A DNA stretch of 64,000 nt, taken from Pedobacter sp. FW305-3-2-15-E-R2A2 (GTDB lineage Bacteria; Bacteroidota; Bacteroidia; Sphingobacteriales; Sphingobacteriaceae). Numbering within the stretch: the first letter of the stretch is position 1; each line of letters opens with the position of its first letter. The notes beneath the pieces are model-generated. The model was not told the origin of the DNA. It made no database searches and worked only from the letters and a program-made list of their open reading frames with translations. Shown one piece after another: positions 15,092-23,902 of this stretch. Where the stretch lies: NCBI RefSeq assembly GCF_038446955.1, contig NZ_CP151803.1, forward strand, positions 5,890,001 through 5,954,000, read 5' to 3'. A program made the translations under genes and the position numbers.

Positions 15092-18000
15092 ATGTTTAAG
15101 CAATTTATACAGCGCCCAGTGCTGTCGACCGTGATCTCCGTGATCATCGTCATACTGGGACTTTTAGGGTTACTTGCGTTGCCCATTTCACAATATCCTG
15201 ATATTGCGCCTCCTACGGTTCAGGTTTCTGCTTCCTATACCGGAGCGAATGCAGACGTAGTACTAAAAAGTGTGATTATCCCACTCGAAGAGCAGATCAA
15301 CGGGGTAGAGAACATGACCTACATGACCTCTACCGCTACAAATGAAGGATCAGCCAGTATCAATATCTTTTTCAAGGTCGGTACTGATCCCGATTTAGCT
15401 GCAGTAAACGTACAGAACAGAGTTTCCAGAGCAACAAGTTTACTGCCCCAGGAAGTTACACAGGCCGGGGTTACGGTAACGAAAAGTCAGAGTAGCAATC
15501 TTTTGATTGTTTCCTTAAACAGTGACAACAAAGCTTACGACCAGACATTTCTTCAGAATTATATAAAAATCAACCTTGTACCTCAAATTCAAAGGGTAAC
15601 GGGTGTTGGTAACGTCAACGTTTTTGGTTCAAAAGATTACTCCATGAGGATCTGGTTGAAGCCAGATGTGATGGCACAATACAGCCTGATCCCTGCTGAT
15701 ATTTCTGCCGCATTAGCGGAACAGAACATTGAAGCTGCACCGGGTAAATTCGGAGAGAACGGAAACGAATCTTTTCAATATGTAATTAAGTTTAAAGGAA
15801 GGCTGACAAAAGCCAGTGAGTTTGAAAATATCATCGTTAAATCTGCCGGAAACGGGCAATTGTTGAGACTTAAAGATGTTGCCCGTGTAGAGCTGGGTTC
15901 ATTGACGTATTCATCCAACATTGTAACCAACGGCTTGCCATCAGTAGCCTTCGCGGTGAGTCAGACTCCCGGATCAAATGCAAGGGATGTTATCAATCAG
16001 TCTAAAAAGATCCTTGATGCTGCGGCCAAAGATTTCCCTAAAGGAATCAAGCACATTTACCTGGTGGATGTGAACGAGAACTTAGATGCTTCTATTGAAA
16101 AGGTAATTCATACCCTTGTAGAGGCCTTTATTTTGGTATTTATCGTAGTATTTATCTTCCTTCAGGATTTCCGTTCTACTTTAATCCCGGCCATTTCAGT
16201 TCCGGTGGCGATTGTAGGTACGTTCTTCTTCCTGAATTTATTTGGGTTTACCATCAACTTACTGACACTGTTTGCACTCGTCCTCGCGATTGGTATCGTA
16301 GTGGATGATGCGATTGTGGTCGTCGAGGCTGTCCATGCCAAGTTAGACCAAGGCTATAAATCGGCCAGAAAAGCAACGGTGGATGCTATGGGAGAGATCT
16401 CTGGTGCGATTATTTCCATTACCCTGGTGATGGCAGCGGTATTTATTCCGGTAACTTTTATCACCGGATCAACCGGGGTATTCTATAAGCAATTCGGACT
16501 TACCCTTGCTGTTGCGATTATTTTATCTGCAATCAATGCCTTGACTTTAAGTCCGGCCTTATGTGCGATTTTGTTAAAGCCACATGCAGATGACCACAAA
16601 CACAGCAGCTTTATCCAACGCTTCTACACCGCTTTTAACGTGGCATTTGACAATGTAACCAGCAAATACAAACGTTCCATTCAGTTCTTTTCTGTAAAGA
16701 AATGGATGATCATTGCCTCAATTGCGTTTTTTGGAATTGCATTGGGTTATATGATGAAAACTACGCCTTCCTCTTTCGTTCCTTCGGAAGATCAGGGAAC
16801 TATTTTCGCCAACATCAGCTTACCTCCATCCGCATCGATGGAAAGATCTGAAGTCGTGACCAAATATGTAGATAGTCTTGCCAACTCTATTCCTGAGGTT
16901 AAAAACACCTTAAGAATTGTAGGTCAGAACTTTACTGCTGGTCAGGGTAGTGCCTATAGTATGGTAATTTTGAAATTAAAAACCTGGTCAGAACGCGACC
17001 GGAGTGTGGATCAGGTGATCGGGGAGCTTTTTGGCAAAACCGCAGGCATCAGAGACGCGAAAATCTTCTTTATCGCTCCCCCTACTATTCAGGGTTTCGG
17101 ACAGAGTGGAGGATTTGAGTTCCAGCTTCAGGATAAAGGCGGGCATAGCATTCAGGAATTATTTAAAGTAAATACCGACTTCCTTGCCGCGTTATCAAAA
17201 CGTCCGGAGATTCAATATGCCCAGACTTCTTTCAATCCTAATTTCCCGCAATACATGCTGGACATTAACCTGGAAAAATGTAAAGAAGCAGGGATTACCG
17301 TAAACTCTGTATTGAATACTTTACAAGGTTATTACGGCGGATTATATGCTTCAAACTTTAACCAGTTTGGAAAGCAATACCGTGTGATGATCCAGGCAGA
17401 TGCCAATTATCGTAAAAATCCAGAGGGATTAAATAAGATCTTTGTCAGGAATAGTAAAGGTGCAATGGCGCCGATTACCGAGTTTATCCACTTAACAAGG
17501 GTGTATGGTCCGGAGTCGATCACCAGGTTTAACCTTTTCAGTTCCATCGCGATCACAGGAGCACCAAATCCAGGTTACAGTTCAGGAGATGCCATCAAAG
17601 CGATCCAGGAAGTTGCAGCGGAGTCTTTACCTGCGGGTTATGGCTATGACTTTTCTGGTCTGACCAGGGAAGAGCTTGCTTCGGGTAGTCAGACGGCATT
17701 TATCTTTATCTTGTGTCTGGTATTCGTTTACTTCCTGTTAAGTGCGCAATATGAGAGTTATATCCTGCCATTTGCCGTCTTGCTTTCTGTGCCATTCGGT
17801 TTAGCAGGTGCGTATATTTTCTCGATCGTATTTGGTTTGAACAACAGTATTTACCTGCAGATCTCCCTCATCATGCTGATTGGTCTATTGGCCAAGAACG
17901 GGATTTTGATTGTGGAATTTGCGTTAGAGCGAAGACGTCACGGTTTACCGATTGTACAATCTGCAGTAGAAGGAGCCGTTGCCCGTTTGAGACCGATTCT

Positions 18001-18268
18001 AATGACTTCCTTCGCCTTCATCTTCGGATTGGCCCCATTGATGATCGCTACCGGAGCAGGTGCCGTAGGTAATAAATCTATTGGTACAGGTGCCGTGGGC
18101 GGGATGCTCATCGGAACAATCCTAGGGGTATTCGTGATCCCTGTATTGTTCATTATCTTCCAGACTTTACAGGAAAAAGTGAGTGGTCCTCCGCATTTGA
18201 AAAAGCACGATGACGATGATCCAAATCCAATCGATCCGGCTTTAGCGAAAAAGCTCCCAGTGATTTAA
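15092..18268 (+). CDS. RND multidrug efflux pump, HAE1 family (AcrB/MexB-like)
   Basis: A 1058-residue proton-driven inner-membrane pump of full family length. It begins with the first transmembrane helix (FIQRPVLSTVISVIIVILGLL) and shows the HAE1 signatures SQYPDIAPPTVQVSASYTGA, and GIVVDDAIVVVEAV with the paired aspartates of the proton relay in TM4. The second half repeats the fold, including LLAKNGILIVEFALERRRHG and ARLRPILMTSFAFIFGLAPL. It lies between its adaptor and its outer-membrane channel. Expected substrates are amphiphilic drugs, detergents or lipids, by family only. Confidence 0.97.
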   Translation: MFKQFIQRPVLSTVISVIIVILGLLGLLALPISQYPDIAPPTVQVSASYTGANADVVLKSVIIPLEEQINGVENMTYMTSTATNEGSASINIFFKVGTDPDLAAVNVQNRVSRATSLLPQEVTQAGVTVTKSQSSNLLIVSLNSDNKAYDQTFLQNYIKINLVPQIQRVTGVGNVNVFGSKDYSMRIWLKPDVMAQYSLIPADISAALAEQNIEAAPGKFGENGNESFQYVIKFKGRLTKASEFENIIVKSAGNGQLLRLKDVARVELGSLTYSSNIVTNGLPSVAFAVSQTPGSNARDVINQSKKILDAAAKDFPKGIKHIYLVDVNENLDASIEKVIHTLVEAFILVFIVVFIFLQDFRSTLIPAISVPVAIVGTFFFLNLFGFTINLLTLFALVLAIGIVVDDAIVVVEAVHAKLDQGYKSARKATVDAMGEISGAIISITLVMAAVFIPVTFITGSTGVFYKQFGLTLAVAIILSAINALTLSPALCAILLKPHADDHKHSSFIQRFYTAFNVAFDNVTSKYKRSIQFFSVKKWMIIASIAFFGIALGYMMKTTPSSFVPSEDQGTIFANISLPPSASMERSEVVTKYVDSLANSIPEVKNTLRIVGQNFTAGQGSAYSMVILKLKTWSERDRSVDQVIGELFGKTAGIRDAKIFFIAPPTIQGFGQSGGFEFQLQDKGGHSIQELFKVNTDFLAALSKRPEIQYAQTSFNPNFPQYMLDINLEKCKEAGITVNSVLNTLQGYYGGLYASNFNQFGKQYRVMIQADANYRKNPEGLNKIFVRNSKGAMAPITEFIHLTRVYGPESITRFNLFSSIAITGAPNPGYSSGDAIKAIQEVAAESLPAGYGYDFSGLTREELASGSQTAFIFILCLVFVYFLLSAQYESYILPFAVLLSVPFGLAGAYIFSIVFGLNNSIYLQISLIMLIGLLAKNGILIVEFALERRRHGLPIVQSAVEGAVARLRPILMTSFAFIFGLAPLMIATGAGAVGNKSIGTGAVGGMLIGTILGVFVIPVLFIIFQTLQEKVSGPPHLKKHDDDDPNPIDPALAKKLPVI

Positions 18269-18290
18269 GTTCATATATCAGAGAAAGACA

Positions 18291-19697
18291 ATGATTCAGA
18301 CATATAAAAAACAGCTTTTCACCCTGGCAATTGCAGCTACAGTATTTGCATCCTGCAAGGTGACCAAGACTTACGAGAACCCCTCGCTGAAAACAGCCGG
18401 GTTGTTCCGTGAGCAGACAGCTACAGATACTACTACCATGGCGAATACGCCATGGAAAACCCTTTTTGCCGATCCTTTACTATCAGGATTGATTCAGGAA
18501 GGTCTTGACCAGAACCTGGATTTGAAAAATGCCTTACAAAATATTGTACAGGCACAGGCGACCTTACAACAAAGTAAGGCTGCTTTTCTTCCATCTCTAA
18601 CATTGGATGCCAATGTAACCAGGTCAAAGCAATCTGAGGCAGGTTTAAACTTTCCTCCGGGAATTAACATCAATACCCTGACCAATACGTTTAAAGCACA
18701 GCTGAGTACCAGCTGGGAAGCGGACATCTGGGGCAAGCTGAGCAGTACTAAAAGATCTGCTTTGGCCGCTTATTTCAGAACGGATGCTGCCAAAAGGGCA
18801 ATTCAGACACAATTGATCGCCGACATTGCCAACAATTATTATAACCTGCTTGCTTTAGACAGACAGCTGGAAATTACTCAGGAGACTTTAAAAAGCAGGA
18901 TTGCCGGTGTAGAAACCATGAAAACCCTGAAAGAAGGTGCCGTAGTAAATGGCGCTGCAGTGGTTCAGAGTGAAGCCAGTCGGTATGCAACAGAAGTAAC
19001 CATTCCTGATTTAAAAAGAACGATCAGAGAAACGGAAAACGCACTTAACATTTTATTATCAAGAGCACCGGGTCCGATTAACCGCAGCAAGCTGGCGGAT
19101 CAAAGCCTGAGCCCTGATGTTAAAATTGGTATTCCTACGCAATTGCTGGAAAACAGACCTGATGTTCAGGGTGCCGAATTTGCTTTCAGAGCGGCATTTG
19201 AAAACACGAACCTTGCCCGTACTTACTTCTACCCTTCGCTCACCATCACGGCAGCAGGAGGATTGTCAAGTCTGGACATCAAGGATTTCTTTAGCAAATC
19301 AATCTTTTACAACCTGGTTGGTGGTTTAACACAGCCTATCTTTAACAAAGGCTTAAATAAACAAAGACTCGTTACGGCTAAATCTGCACAGGAACAGGCT
19401 TTAAATACTTTCCAAAAAACCTTACTGATGGCTGGACAGGAAGTATCCAACGCATTGTATACCTATCAGACTGCTGTTGAAAAGGAAGAAGCGAGGGCAA
19501 AGCAAATTGCAGCATTAGAAAAATCAGTAAATTATACTCAGGAATTACTGAGGTATAGCTCTGCTACAAACTATACTGATGTATTGACTTCAGAACAAAG
19601 CCTTTTAGCCGCTCAATTGAGTGGAGTGAATGACAAACTACAAAAATTACAATCTGTAGTGAATCTTTACAGAGCATTAGGCGGAGGCTGGAAATAG
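18291..19697 (+). CDS. TolC/OprM-type outer-membrane efflux lipoprotein
   Basis: The 468-residue third component of the tripartite pump. It has a lipoprotein signal (cysteine in VFASCKVTKTYENPSL) and the two internally repeated outer-membrane efflux domains, with long helices (for example LDLKNALQNIVQAQATLQQSKAAFLPSL) and the NodT/OprM words TSWEADIWGKLSSTKR and LLENRPDVQGAEF. It should form a trimeric channel through the outer membrane with a periplasmic tunnel. It begins 22 nt after the pump gene and ends at a terminator, so it closes the operon. Confidence 0.95.
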   Translation: MIQTYKKQLFTLAIAATVFASCKVTKTYENPSLKTAGLFREQTATDTTTMANTPWKTLFADPLLSGLIQEGLDQNLDLKNALQNIVQAQATLQQSKAAFLPSLTLDANVTRSKQSEAGLNFPPGININTLTNTFKAQLSTSWEADIWGKLSSTKRSALAAYFRTDAAKRAIQTQLIADIANNYYNLLALDRQLEITQETLKSRIAGVETMKTLKEGAVVNGAAVVQSEASRYATEVTIPDLKRTIRETENALNILLSRAPGPINRSKLADQSLSPDVKIGIPTQLLENRPDVQGAEFAFRAAFENTNLARTYFYPSLTITAAGGLSSLDIKDFFSKSIFYNLVGGLTQPIFNKGLNKQRLVTAKSAQEQALNTFQKTLLMAGQEVSNALYTYQTAVEKEEARAKQIAALEKSVNYTQELLRYSSATNYTDVLTSEQSLLAAQLSGVNDKLQKLQSVVNLYRALGGGWK

Positions 19698-19715
19698 TCT
19701 TTTCTAAATGACATT

Positions 19716-19747
19716 AAGGGGATTTCTTAACAGGAATCCCCTTTTTT
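19716..19747 (+). terminator. Rho-independent terminator after the efflux operon
   Basis: AAGGGGATT (19716-19724) pairs with AATCCCCTT (19735-19743); a GU and a CG pair extend it inward. A T run follows to 19747. It separates the efflux operon from the two-component genes. Confidence 0.92.
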
Positions 19748-19805
19748 AATGGATCAGGTTTTTTGGTGCTCCTGATTAAATAATTTTTTACGTAATATTG
19801 AACGC

Positions 19806-20489
19806 ATGAATATTCTGATCGTTGAAGATGAAAGAAACTTAGGACTGGAGATTGCCGAGTTCCTTGGTAAAGAAGGCTATACAATAGAACACGCCTGGAA
19901 GAAATCCTCAGCCGAAGAGAAAATATTTGTCAATACTTACGACTTTATCCTGCTGGATCTTGGCTTACCCGGAGGAGATGGATTTGAACTGCTCCATCAG
20001 CTCAAACAACTTAAAGATCGCGAAGATGCAGTGATTATTCTTACCGCCAGGGGCGATGTAGAAGACCGCATTAAAGGATTGGAAGCCGGCGCTGATGATT
20101 ACCTGCCCAAGCCTTTTTCTTTAACAGAACTGCTGGCACGCATGCATGCCATCATCCGGCGAAAACATAAACTGGAAATGAATGAAGTAAACATCCACAA
20201 CTTCATTCTGGACATTAAAAACCATAAGGTGAGTTTTGACGGTCAAAAAATAAGCCTGACTGGTAAAGAATTTGAGATTTTCAATTACCTGGTATTGAAT
20301 AAAGACCGTGTGATCTCAAGGATCAACCTTACTGAGCATGTTTGGGGTGATATCCTGGAAATCAATTCCGACTCCAATTTTGTAGATGTTCATGTTAAAA
20401 ACTTACGTAAAAAACTCTCAGGACATGCCCCTATCGAATGGTTTGAAACCGTCAGGAGTATTGGCTACAGAATAAATTCCGGCAAATAA
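19806..20489 (+). CDS. OmpR-family response regulator
   Basis: The 227-residue regulator has an N-terminal receiver (acidic ED at 7-8, phospho-acceptor Asp51 in FILLDLGLPGGDGFELL, lysine in YLPKPFSLTELLAR) and a C-terminal winged helix (about 130-225) with ISLTGKEFEIFNYLVLN and SNFVDVHVKNLRKKL. It is followed after 6 nt by its histidine kinase. OmpR-family dimers bind direct repeats spaced 11 bp apart; exactly such a repeat lies right after the kinase gene (21831-21850), in front of a small exported protein, so that gene is a likely target. Confidence 0.95.
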   Translation: MNILIVEDERNLGLEIAEFLGKEGYTIEHAWKKSSAEEKIFVNTYDFILLDLGLPGGDGFELLHQLKQLKDREDAVIILTARGDVEDRIKGLEAGADDYLPKPFSLTELLARMHAIIRRKHKLEMNEVNIHNFILDIKNHKVSFDGQKISLTGKEFEIFNYLVLNKDRVISRINLTEHVWGDILEINSDSNFVDVHVKNLRKKLSGHAPIEWFETVRSIGYRINSGK

Positions 20490-20495
20490 GGATCG

Positions 20496-21821
20496 ATGAT
20501 GAAGCTGCAACTAAAACTGGCCCTATACAATACACTGACCAAAGTTGCAATCATCACGATGATGGGCATATTAATCCTGGTTTCCATCAACAGAATTTCT
20601 GTAAATCACATCCACCAGCGACTGATTCAGAAAAAGAACAAACTCATCACCAACCTTTCCAGCGTAAAGATCAACGATTTGTTAACTCAGCAAAAGACCT
20701 TTACAGATTACAACCTTCTGAAAGAAGAATACATCATTCTGAAAGAAGTAAAGAACAGCGATACTTCAAAACTGAAACATTATTTCAGTCAGGAGACCAG
20801 AGAGATTGAGGGGAGCCAGGAAGAATACCAGATCCTGAGTGCCGAGTTTAAATATGGAGGCAGAAGATATCTGCTGGAGCTGGGAGAAACAATGTCGACC
20901 GTAGGCCAGTTAGAACACACCATTTCCGTATTTACCTTTCTCATTCTCCTTGCAGCAGTAATCCTGACCTTACTGACAGATCTTGCTTTCAGTAAATTTT
21001 TACTCGCCCCTTTTTATCAGATCATTGATCAGAAACTCAATAAGGTGAACGATCCGATCAGCTTCAATTATGAGCCTGTAAAAACGACAACTGAAGATTT
21101 TAAGATCTTAGACCAGAGCATTAGTATCCTGATGAATAAAATCGCCGACCTGTTCATCACCGAGAAAGAATTCATTGCCAATGTTTCCCATGAGCTGCTC
21201 ACCCCCATCTCTATTTTGAATACCCGTCTGGAAAATCTACTGAATGATGAAAAATTAAGCCCCGAAGGAGAAAACAAGGTCTTTGCCTGTTTAAAAACCT
21301 TAAACAGACTCAAGTCGATCATTAATAGCTTGCTGCTCATCTCAAAAGTAGAAAACAATCAATATCAAAAACCAGACAGCATTGCAATCAGAGAAGTGGT
21401 TCATGATGTGTATGAAGAGCTGGAACACCGGCTGATGATGATGGACCTTAAATTTAACATTAACCTAAGTCATGATCATGTGTTTACAGGCAACCGGTCT
21501 TTATTCAATACCTTAATGATGAATGTGGTGAATAATGCCATTAAGTACAACCTTCCTTCCGGAAGTGTTTCCATTTACGATGCTATTGTTGACCACCATT
21601 ATCAGCTCATCATTGCAGATACCGGACAGGGAATGGACCTCAATGAGGTTCAGCATGCTTTCCAGCGATTCGAAAAGTTCCAATCGGAAAAGGAAGACAG
21701 TCACGGGCTGGGGCTTTCTATTGTCCGCAGTATTGCTGCTTTCCACGGAATTGAGATCGAAATTGAGTCGAAAAAAGGGAGTGGGACACAGGTCATTATT
21801 ATTTTTTCTGGAAAAGATTAG
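20496..21821 (+). CDS. Membrane sensor histidine kinase
   Basis: A 441-residue kinase partner of the preceding regulator. There are two transmembrane helices (about 13-32 and 145-165) around a periplasmic sensor region of roughly 110 residues. The HisKA helix has FIANVSHELLTPISILNTRLE with His232, and the ATPase domain has the N box NVVNNAIKYNLPSG, G1 DTGQGMDL and G2 HGLGLSIV. All catalytic boxes are present, unlike the PAS sensor at 5046. The sensor region has no family I recognise, so the signal is unknown. Confidence 0.95.
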   Translation: MMKLQLKLALYNTLTKVAIITMMGILILVSINRISVNHIHQRLIQKKNKLITNLSSVKINDLLTQQKTFTDYNLLKEEYIILKEVKNSDTSKLKHYFSQETREIEGSQEEYQILSAEFKYGGRRYLLELGETMSTVGQLEHTISVFTFLILLAAVILTLLTDLAFSKFLLAPFYQIIDQKLNKVNDPISFNYEPVKTTTEDFKILDQSISILMNKIADLFITEKEFIANVSHELLTPISILNTRLENLLNDEKLSPEGENKVFACLKTLNRLKSIINSLLLISKVENNQYQKPDSIAIREVVHDVYEELEHRLMMMDLKFNINLSHDHVFTGNRSLFNTLMMNVVNNAIKYNLPSGSVSIYDAIVDHHYQLIIADTGQGMDLNEVQHAFQRFEKFQSEKEDSHGLGLSIVRSIAAFHGIEIEIESKKGSGTQVIIIFSGKD

Positions 21822-21830
21822 CACAATTCC

Positions 21831-21850
21831 ATCTTCATGAAATCTTCATG
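21831..21850 (+). promoter_or_regulatory. OmpR-type direct repeat in front of the small exported protein
   Basis: ATCTTCATG occurs at 21831-21839 and again at 21842-21850, an 11-base period, as in OmpR/PhoB-family binding sites. It replaces the -33 region of a candidate promoter whose -7 box, CAACTTTG, lies at 21860-21867. That is the geometry of an activator touching RNA polymerase. Activation is inferred. Confidence 0.6.
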
Positions 21851-21897
21851 TTTGATATGCAACTTTGATCTAACAAATCACATTAAATATTAAAAAC

Positions 21898-22104
21898 ATG
21901 AAAAGAACAATTTTAGCGTTAGCATTAGTTGCAACAACTTTCGGCGCATTCGCACAAACTCCTGCTGCTACTGCAAAACCTGTAGCTCATAAAGTAAAAG
22001 CAAACAAAAAAGCTGAAGTGAAAAAAACAGAAGCAGCTAAACCAGCTGAAGCAGTAAAAACTACGCCTGCAGCTGCTCCAAAAGCACCAGCAAAACATAA
22101 ATAA
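21898..22104 (+). CDS. Small exported Lys/Ala/Pro-rich protein
   Basis: A 68-residue protein: signal peptide of about 20 residues (ending FGAFAQ), then a mature segment of about 48 residues made almost only of Ala, Lys, Pro, Thr, Val and Glu, with KKAEVKKTEAAKPAEAVK in the middle. The composition is histone-H1-like, but the signal sends it out of the cytoplasm, so DNA compaction is unlikely. It has no cysteines or aromatic residues in the mature part and is probably disordered. An OmpR-type repeat and a promoter precede it, and a strong terminator follows, so it is a true single gene. It could be an envelope stress peptide or bind anionic lipopolysaccharide (speculative). Confidence 0.75.
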   Translation: MKRTILALALVATTFGAFAQTPAATAKPVAHKVKANKKAEVKKTEAAKPAEAVKTTPAAAPKAPAKHK

Positions 22105-22135
22105 GGTCTAAACACCTCGTTAAGAACTATAGCCT

Positions 22136-22172
22136 AAGAGGATGTCCAGCAATGGATATCCTCTTTTTTTTG
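22136..22172 (+). terminator. Rho-independent terminator
   Basis: AAGAGGAT (22136-22143) pairs with ATCCTCTT (22158-22165), extended inward by four pairs, followed by a T run. Confidence 0.93.
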
Positions 22173-22206
22173 TATTTTGGGGTCAACCACACCAACGAAC
22201 CAAATT

Positions 22207-23037
22207 ATGAAAACAACCCCGGTAGCGCTTCTTCTCTGCTACATCCTGCTTTGCGGCTGCGGCAGCACAAAAAAACAAGCTGATCAATATCAATCTGATA
22301 AAGGCAAATGGATTTCTCTTTTCAACAAAAAAGACATTAAAGATTGGTTTGTAAAAATCCATCACCATGGAATAGATGAAAATTTTGGCAATACTTTTCG
22401 CGTAGAAGATGGCATGGTGAAAGTACGGTACGATCAGTATGGCGATTTCAACGACCAGTTCGGCCATTTATATTATAAGGTCCCTTACTCCTATTATCAC
22501 CTTGTGGTGGAATACCGTTTCGTAGGTGAACTTCAAAAAGGGGCGCCCTCTTATACCCTGCGAAATAGCGGTGTGATGTTTCATTCCCAGGACCCGCGGA
22601 CGATGCTTAAAGAACAAGACTGGCCGATATCTGTGGAGATGCAGTTTCTGGGTGGTTTAGGAGATGGGAAACCGAGACCAACAGGAAATATGTGTTCACC
22701 CGGAACAAATGTAGTTTATCAGGGAAAGCTGGCTGCCGCTCATTGTCTTAATTCTAATTCAAAGACTTATGATGGCGATCAATGGGTACGTGCAGAGTTG
22801 ATCGTTCTTGGCGATTCTCTCATTACCCATATCATTAATGGAGATACGGTATTACAATATTCAAAACCTCAGATTGGAGGAGGAGTGGCAAATGGCTATG
22901 ATCCAAAAATGAAAATAGATGGCAAGCTACTCAGCAGTGGATATATCGCCCTGCAAAGCGAAGGACAGCCTATAGACTTCCGCAAAGTGGAGCTAAAAGA
23001 TTTATCGGCACTAAAAGAGAAAGCAAAGCGCAGATAA
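22207..23037 (+). CDS. DUF1080 (3-keto-disaccharide hydrolase-like) lipoprotein
   Basis: The ATG at 22207 gives a lipoprotein signal with cysteine in LLCGCGSTKK; the TTG thirty bases earlier would spoil it and lies next to the terminator. The 276-residue product is a concanavalin-like beta-sandwich of the DUF1080 family: GKWISLFNKKDIKDWFVK near the start, FGHLYYKVPYSYYHLVVEYRF, NSGVMFHSQDPR and the closing GYIALQSEGQPIDFRKVEL. Some family members cleave 3-keto-glycosides; others only bind carbohydrate. No sugar oxidoreductase is nearby, so the substrate is open. It converges on the sigma-factor gene, 4 nt away, without an obvious terminator. Confidence 0.87.
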   Translation: MKTTPVALLLCYILLCGCGSTKKQADQYQSDKGKWISLFNKKDIKDWFVKIHHHGIDENFGNTFRVEDGMVKVRYDQYGDFNDQFGHLYYKVPYSYYHLVVEYRFVGELQKGAPSYTLRNSGVMFHSQDPRTMLKEQDWPISVEMQFLGGLGDGKPRPTGNMCSPGTNVVYQGKLAAAHCLNSNSKTYDGDQWVRAELIVLGDSLITHIINGDTVLQYSKPQIGGGVANGYDPKMKIDGKLLSSGYIALQSEGQPIDFRKVELKDLSALKEKAKRR

Positions 23038-23041
23038 CTTA

Positions 23042-23902
23042 TTAGAAATATTCTGCCAGGTAAGGAGTTCTGCAATTCTGTCTTAGGGTTTTCAAAGCCC
23101 TGTCTTTTAATTGTCGGATTCTTTCCTTGCTTAAATTGAATACTTCCACCATATCATCCAATGTCAATGCAGTATGGTTATCCAGGCCAAAGAAGAGGGT
23201 GATGATCCATTTTTCCCGTTCCGGTAATACCCCCAATGTCCGGTTGAGGTCTTCGCTCAATGATTCCGTCATCATTAAGGCATCGGTATTAGGTACATTG
23301 TCGTTAGCCAGGGTATCCATCAGGGTAAAGCCACTTTCTTCATTGGTGGTCATATCCAGAGAGTAAGACAATGGCGCGCTGGACAAATAATCTGCTACTT
23401 TTTCCTGAGAAAGCTCAGTGGCCACAGAAAGCTCCTCATAAGTAGGCAACCTTTCGAGCTTTTGCTCTAACAGGTCCGCGGCTTTATTAATTTTAATGAT
23501 TCCCAACACCTGATTTCCAGGAAGCCTGATCATTCTTTTCTGATCGGCAAGGGCCTGCATAATGCTTTGGCGGATCCACCAAACGGCAAATGAGATGAAC
23601 TTGAAACCTTTGGTATCGTCAAAACGGTGTGCTGCTTTAATGAGCCCGAGGTTTCCTTCGCTGATGAGGTCCGCCAACTGCAAACCTCTGTTCTGATATT
23701 TTTTTGCGACTGAAACTACGAAACGTAAATTGGTTTTCACCAATTTATCCAATGCCACAGTATCTCCTTTTTTTATCCTTTTAGCCAGACTCAACTCCTC
23801 ATCAATGCTCAGGAGGTCTATTCTTCCAATATCTGTCAGGTATTTATCAATGGAATCGGTATCTCTGTTGGTAATGGATTGCGCGATCTTTAATTGTCTC
23901 AT
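23042..23902 (-). CDS. RpoD-like sigma-70 factor (divergent paralogue of the primary sigma)
   Basis: The 286-residue protein has the short layout of Bacteroidota sigma-A: region 1.2 (MRQLKIAQSITNRDTDSIDKYL), region 2 (NLRFVVSVAKKYQNRGLQLADLI ... FKFISFAVWWIRQSIMQALA), region 3 and region 4. It departs from the primary factor as I know it in relatives: the region 3 stretch reads MIRLPGNQVLGIIKINKAADLLE, the region 4.2 helix reads LTLDDMVEVFNLSKERIRQLKDRALKTLRQ, and the C-terminus is CRTPYLAEYF in place of the usual SRSK-type end. I therefore think it is a second RpoD-type factor. Its ATG overlaps the serC stop (ATGA), so its translation is coupled to serC. Confidence 0.85.
   Translation of the reverse strand: MRQLKIAQSITNRDTDSIDKYLTDIGRIDLLSIDEELSLAKRIKKGDTVALDKLVKTNLRFVVSVAKKYQNRGLQLADLISEGNLGLIKAAHRFDDTKGFKFISFAVWWIRQSIMQALADQKRMIRLPGNQVLGIIKINKAADLLEQKLERLPTYEELSVATELSQEKVADYLSSAPLSYSLDMTTNEESGFTLMDTLANDNVPNTDALMMTESLSEDLNRTLGVLPEREKWIITLFFGLDNHTALTLDDMVEVFNLSKERIRQLKDRALKTLRQNCRTPYLAEYF

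Noticed and set aside
13922..19697. Heavy-metal (CzcA-type) efflux system
   Set aside because: The pump has the HAE1 double-aspartate and drug-type adaptor sequence, and no metal-binding histidine-rich segments are seen.
21898..22104. Histone H1-like DNA-binding protein
   Set aside because: The composition fits, but a clear signal peptide with an Ala-Gln cleavage end sends it out of the cytoplasm.
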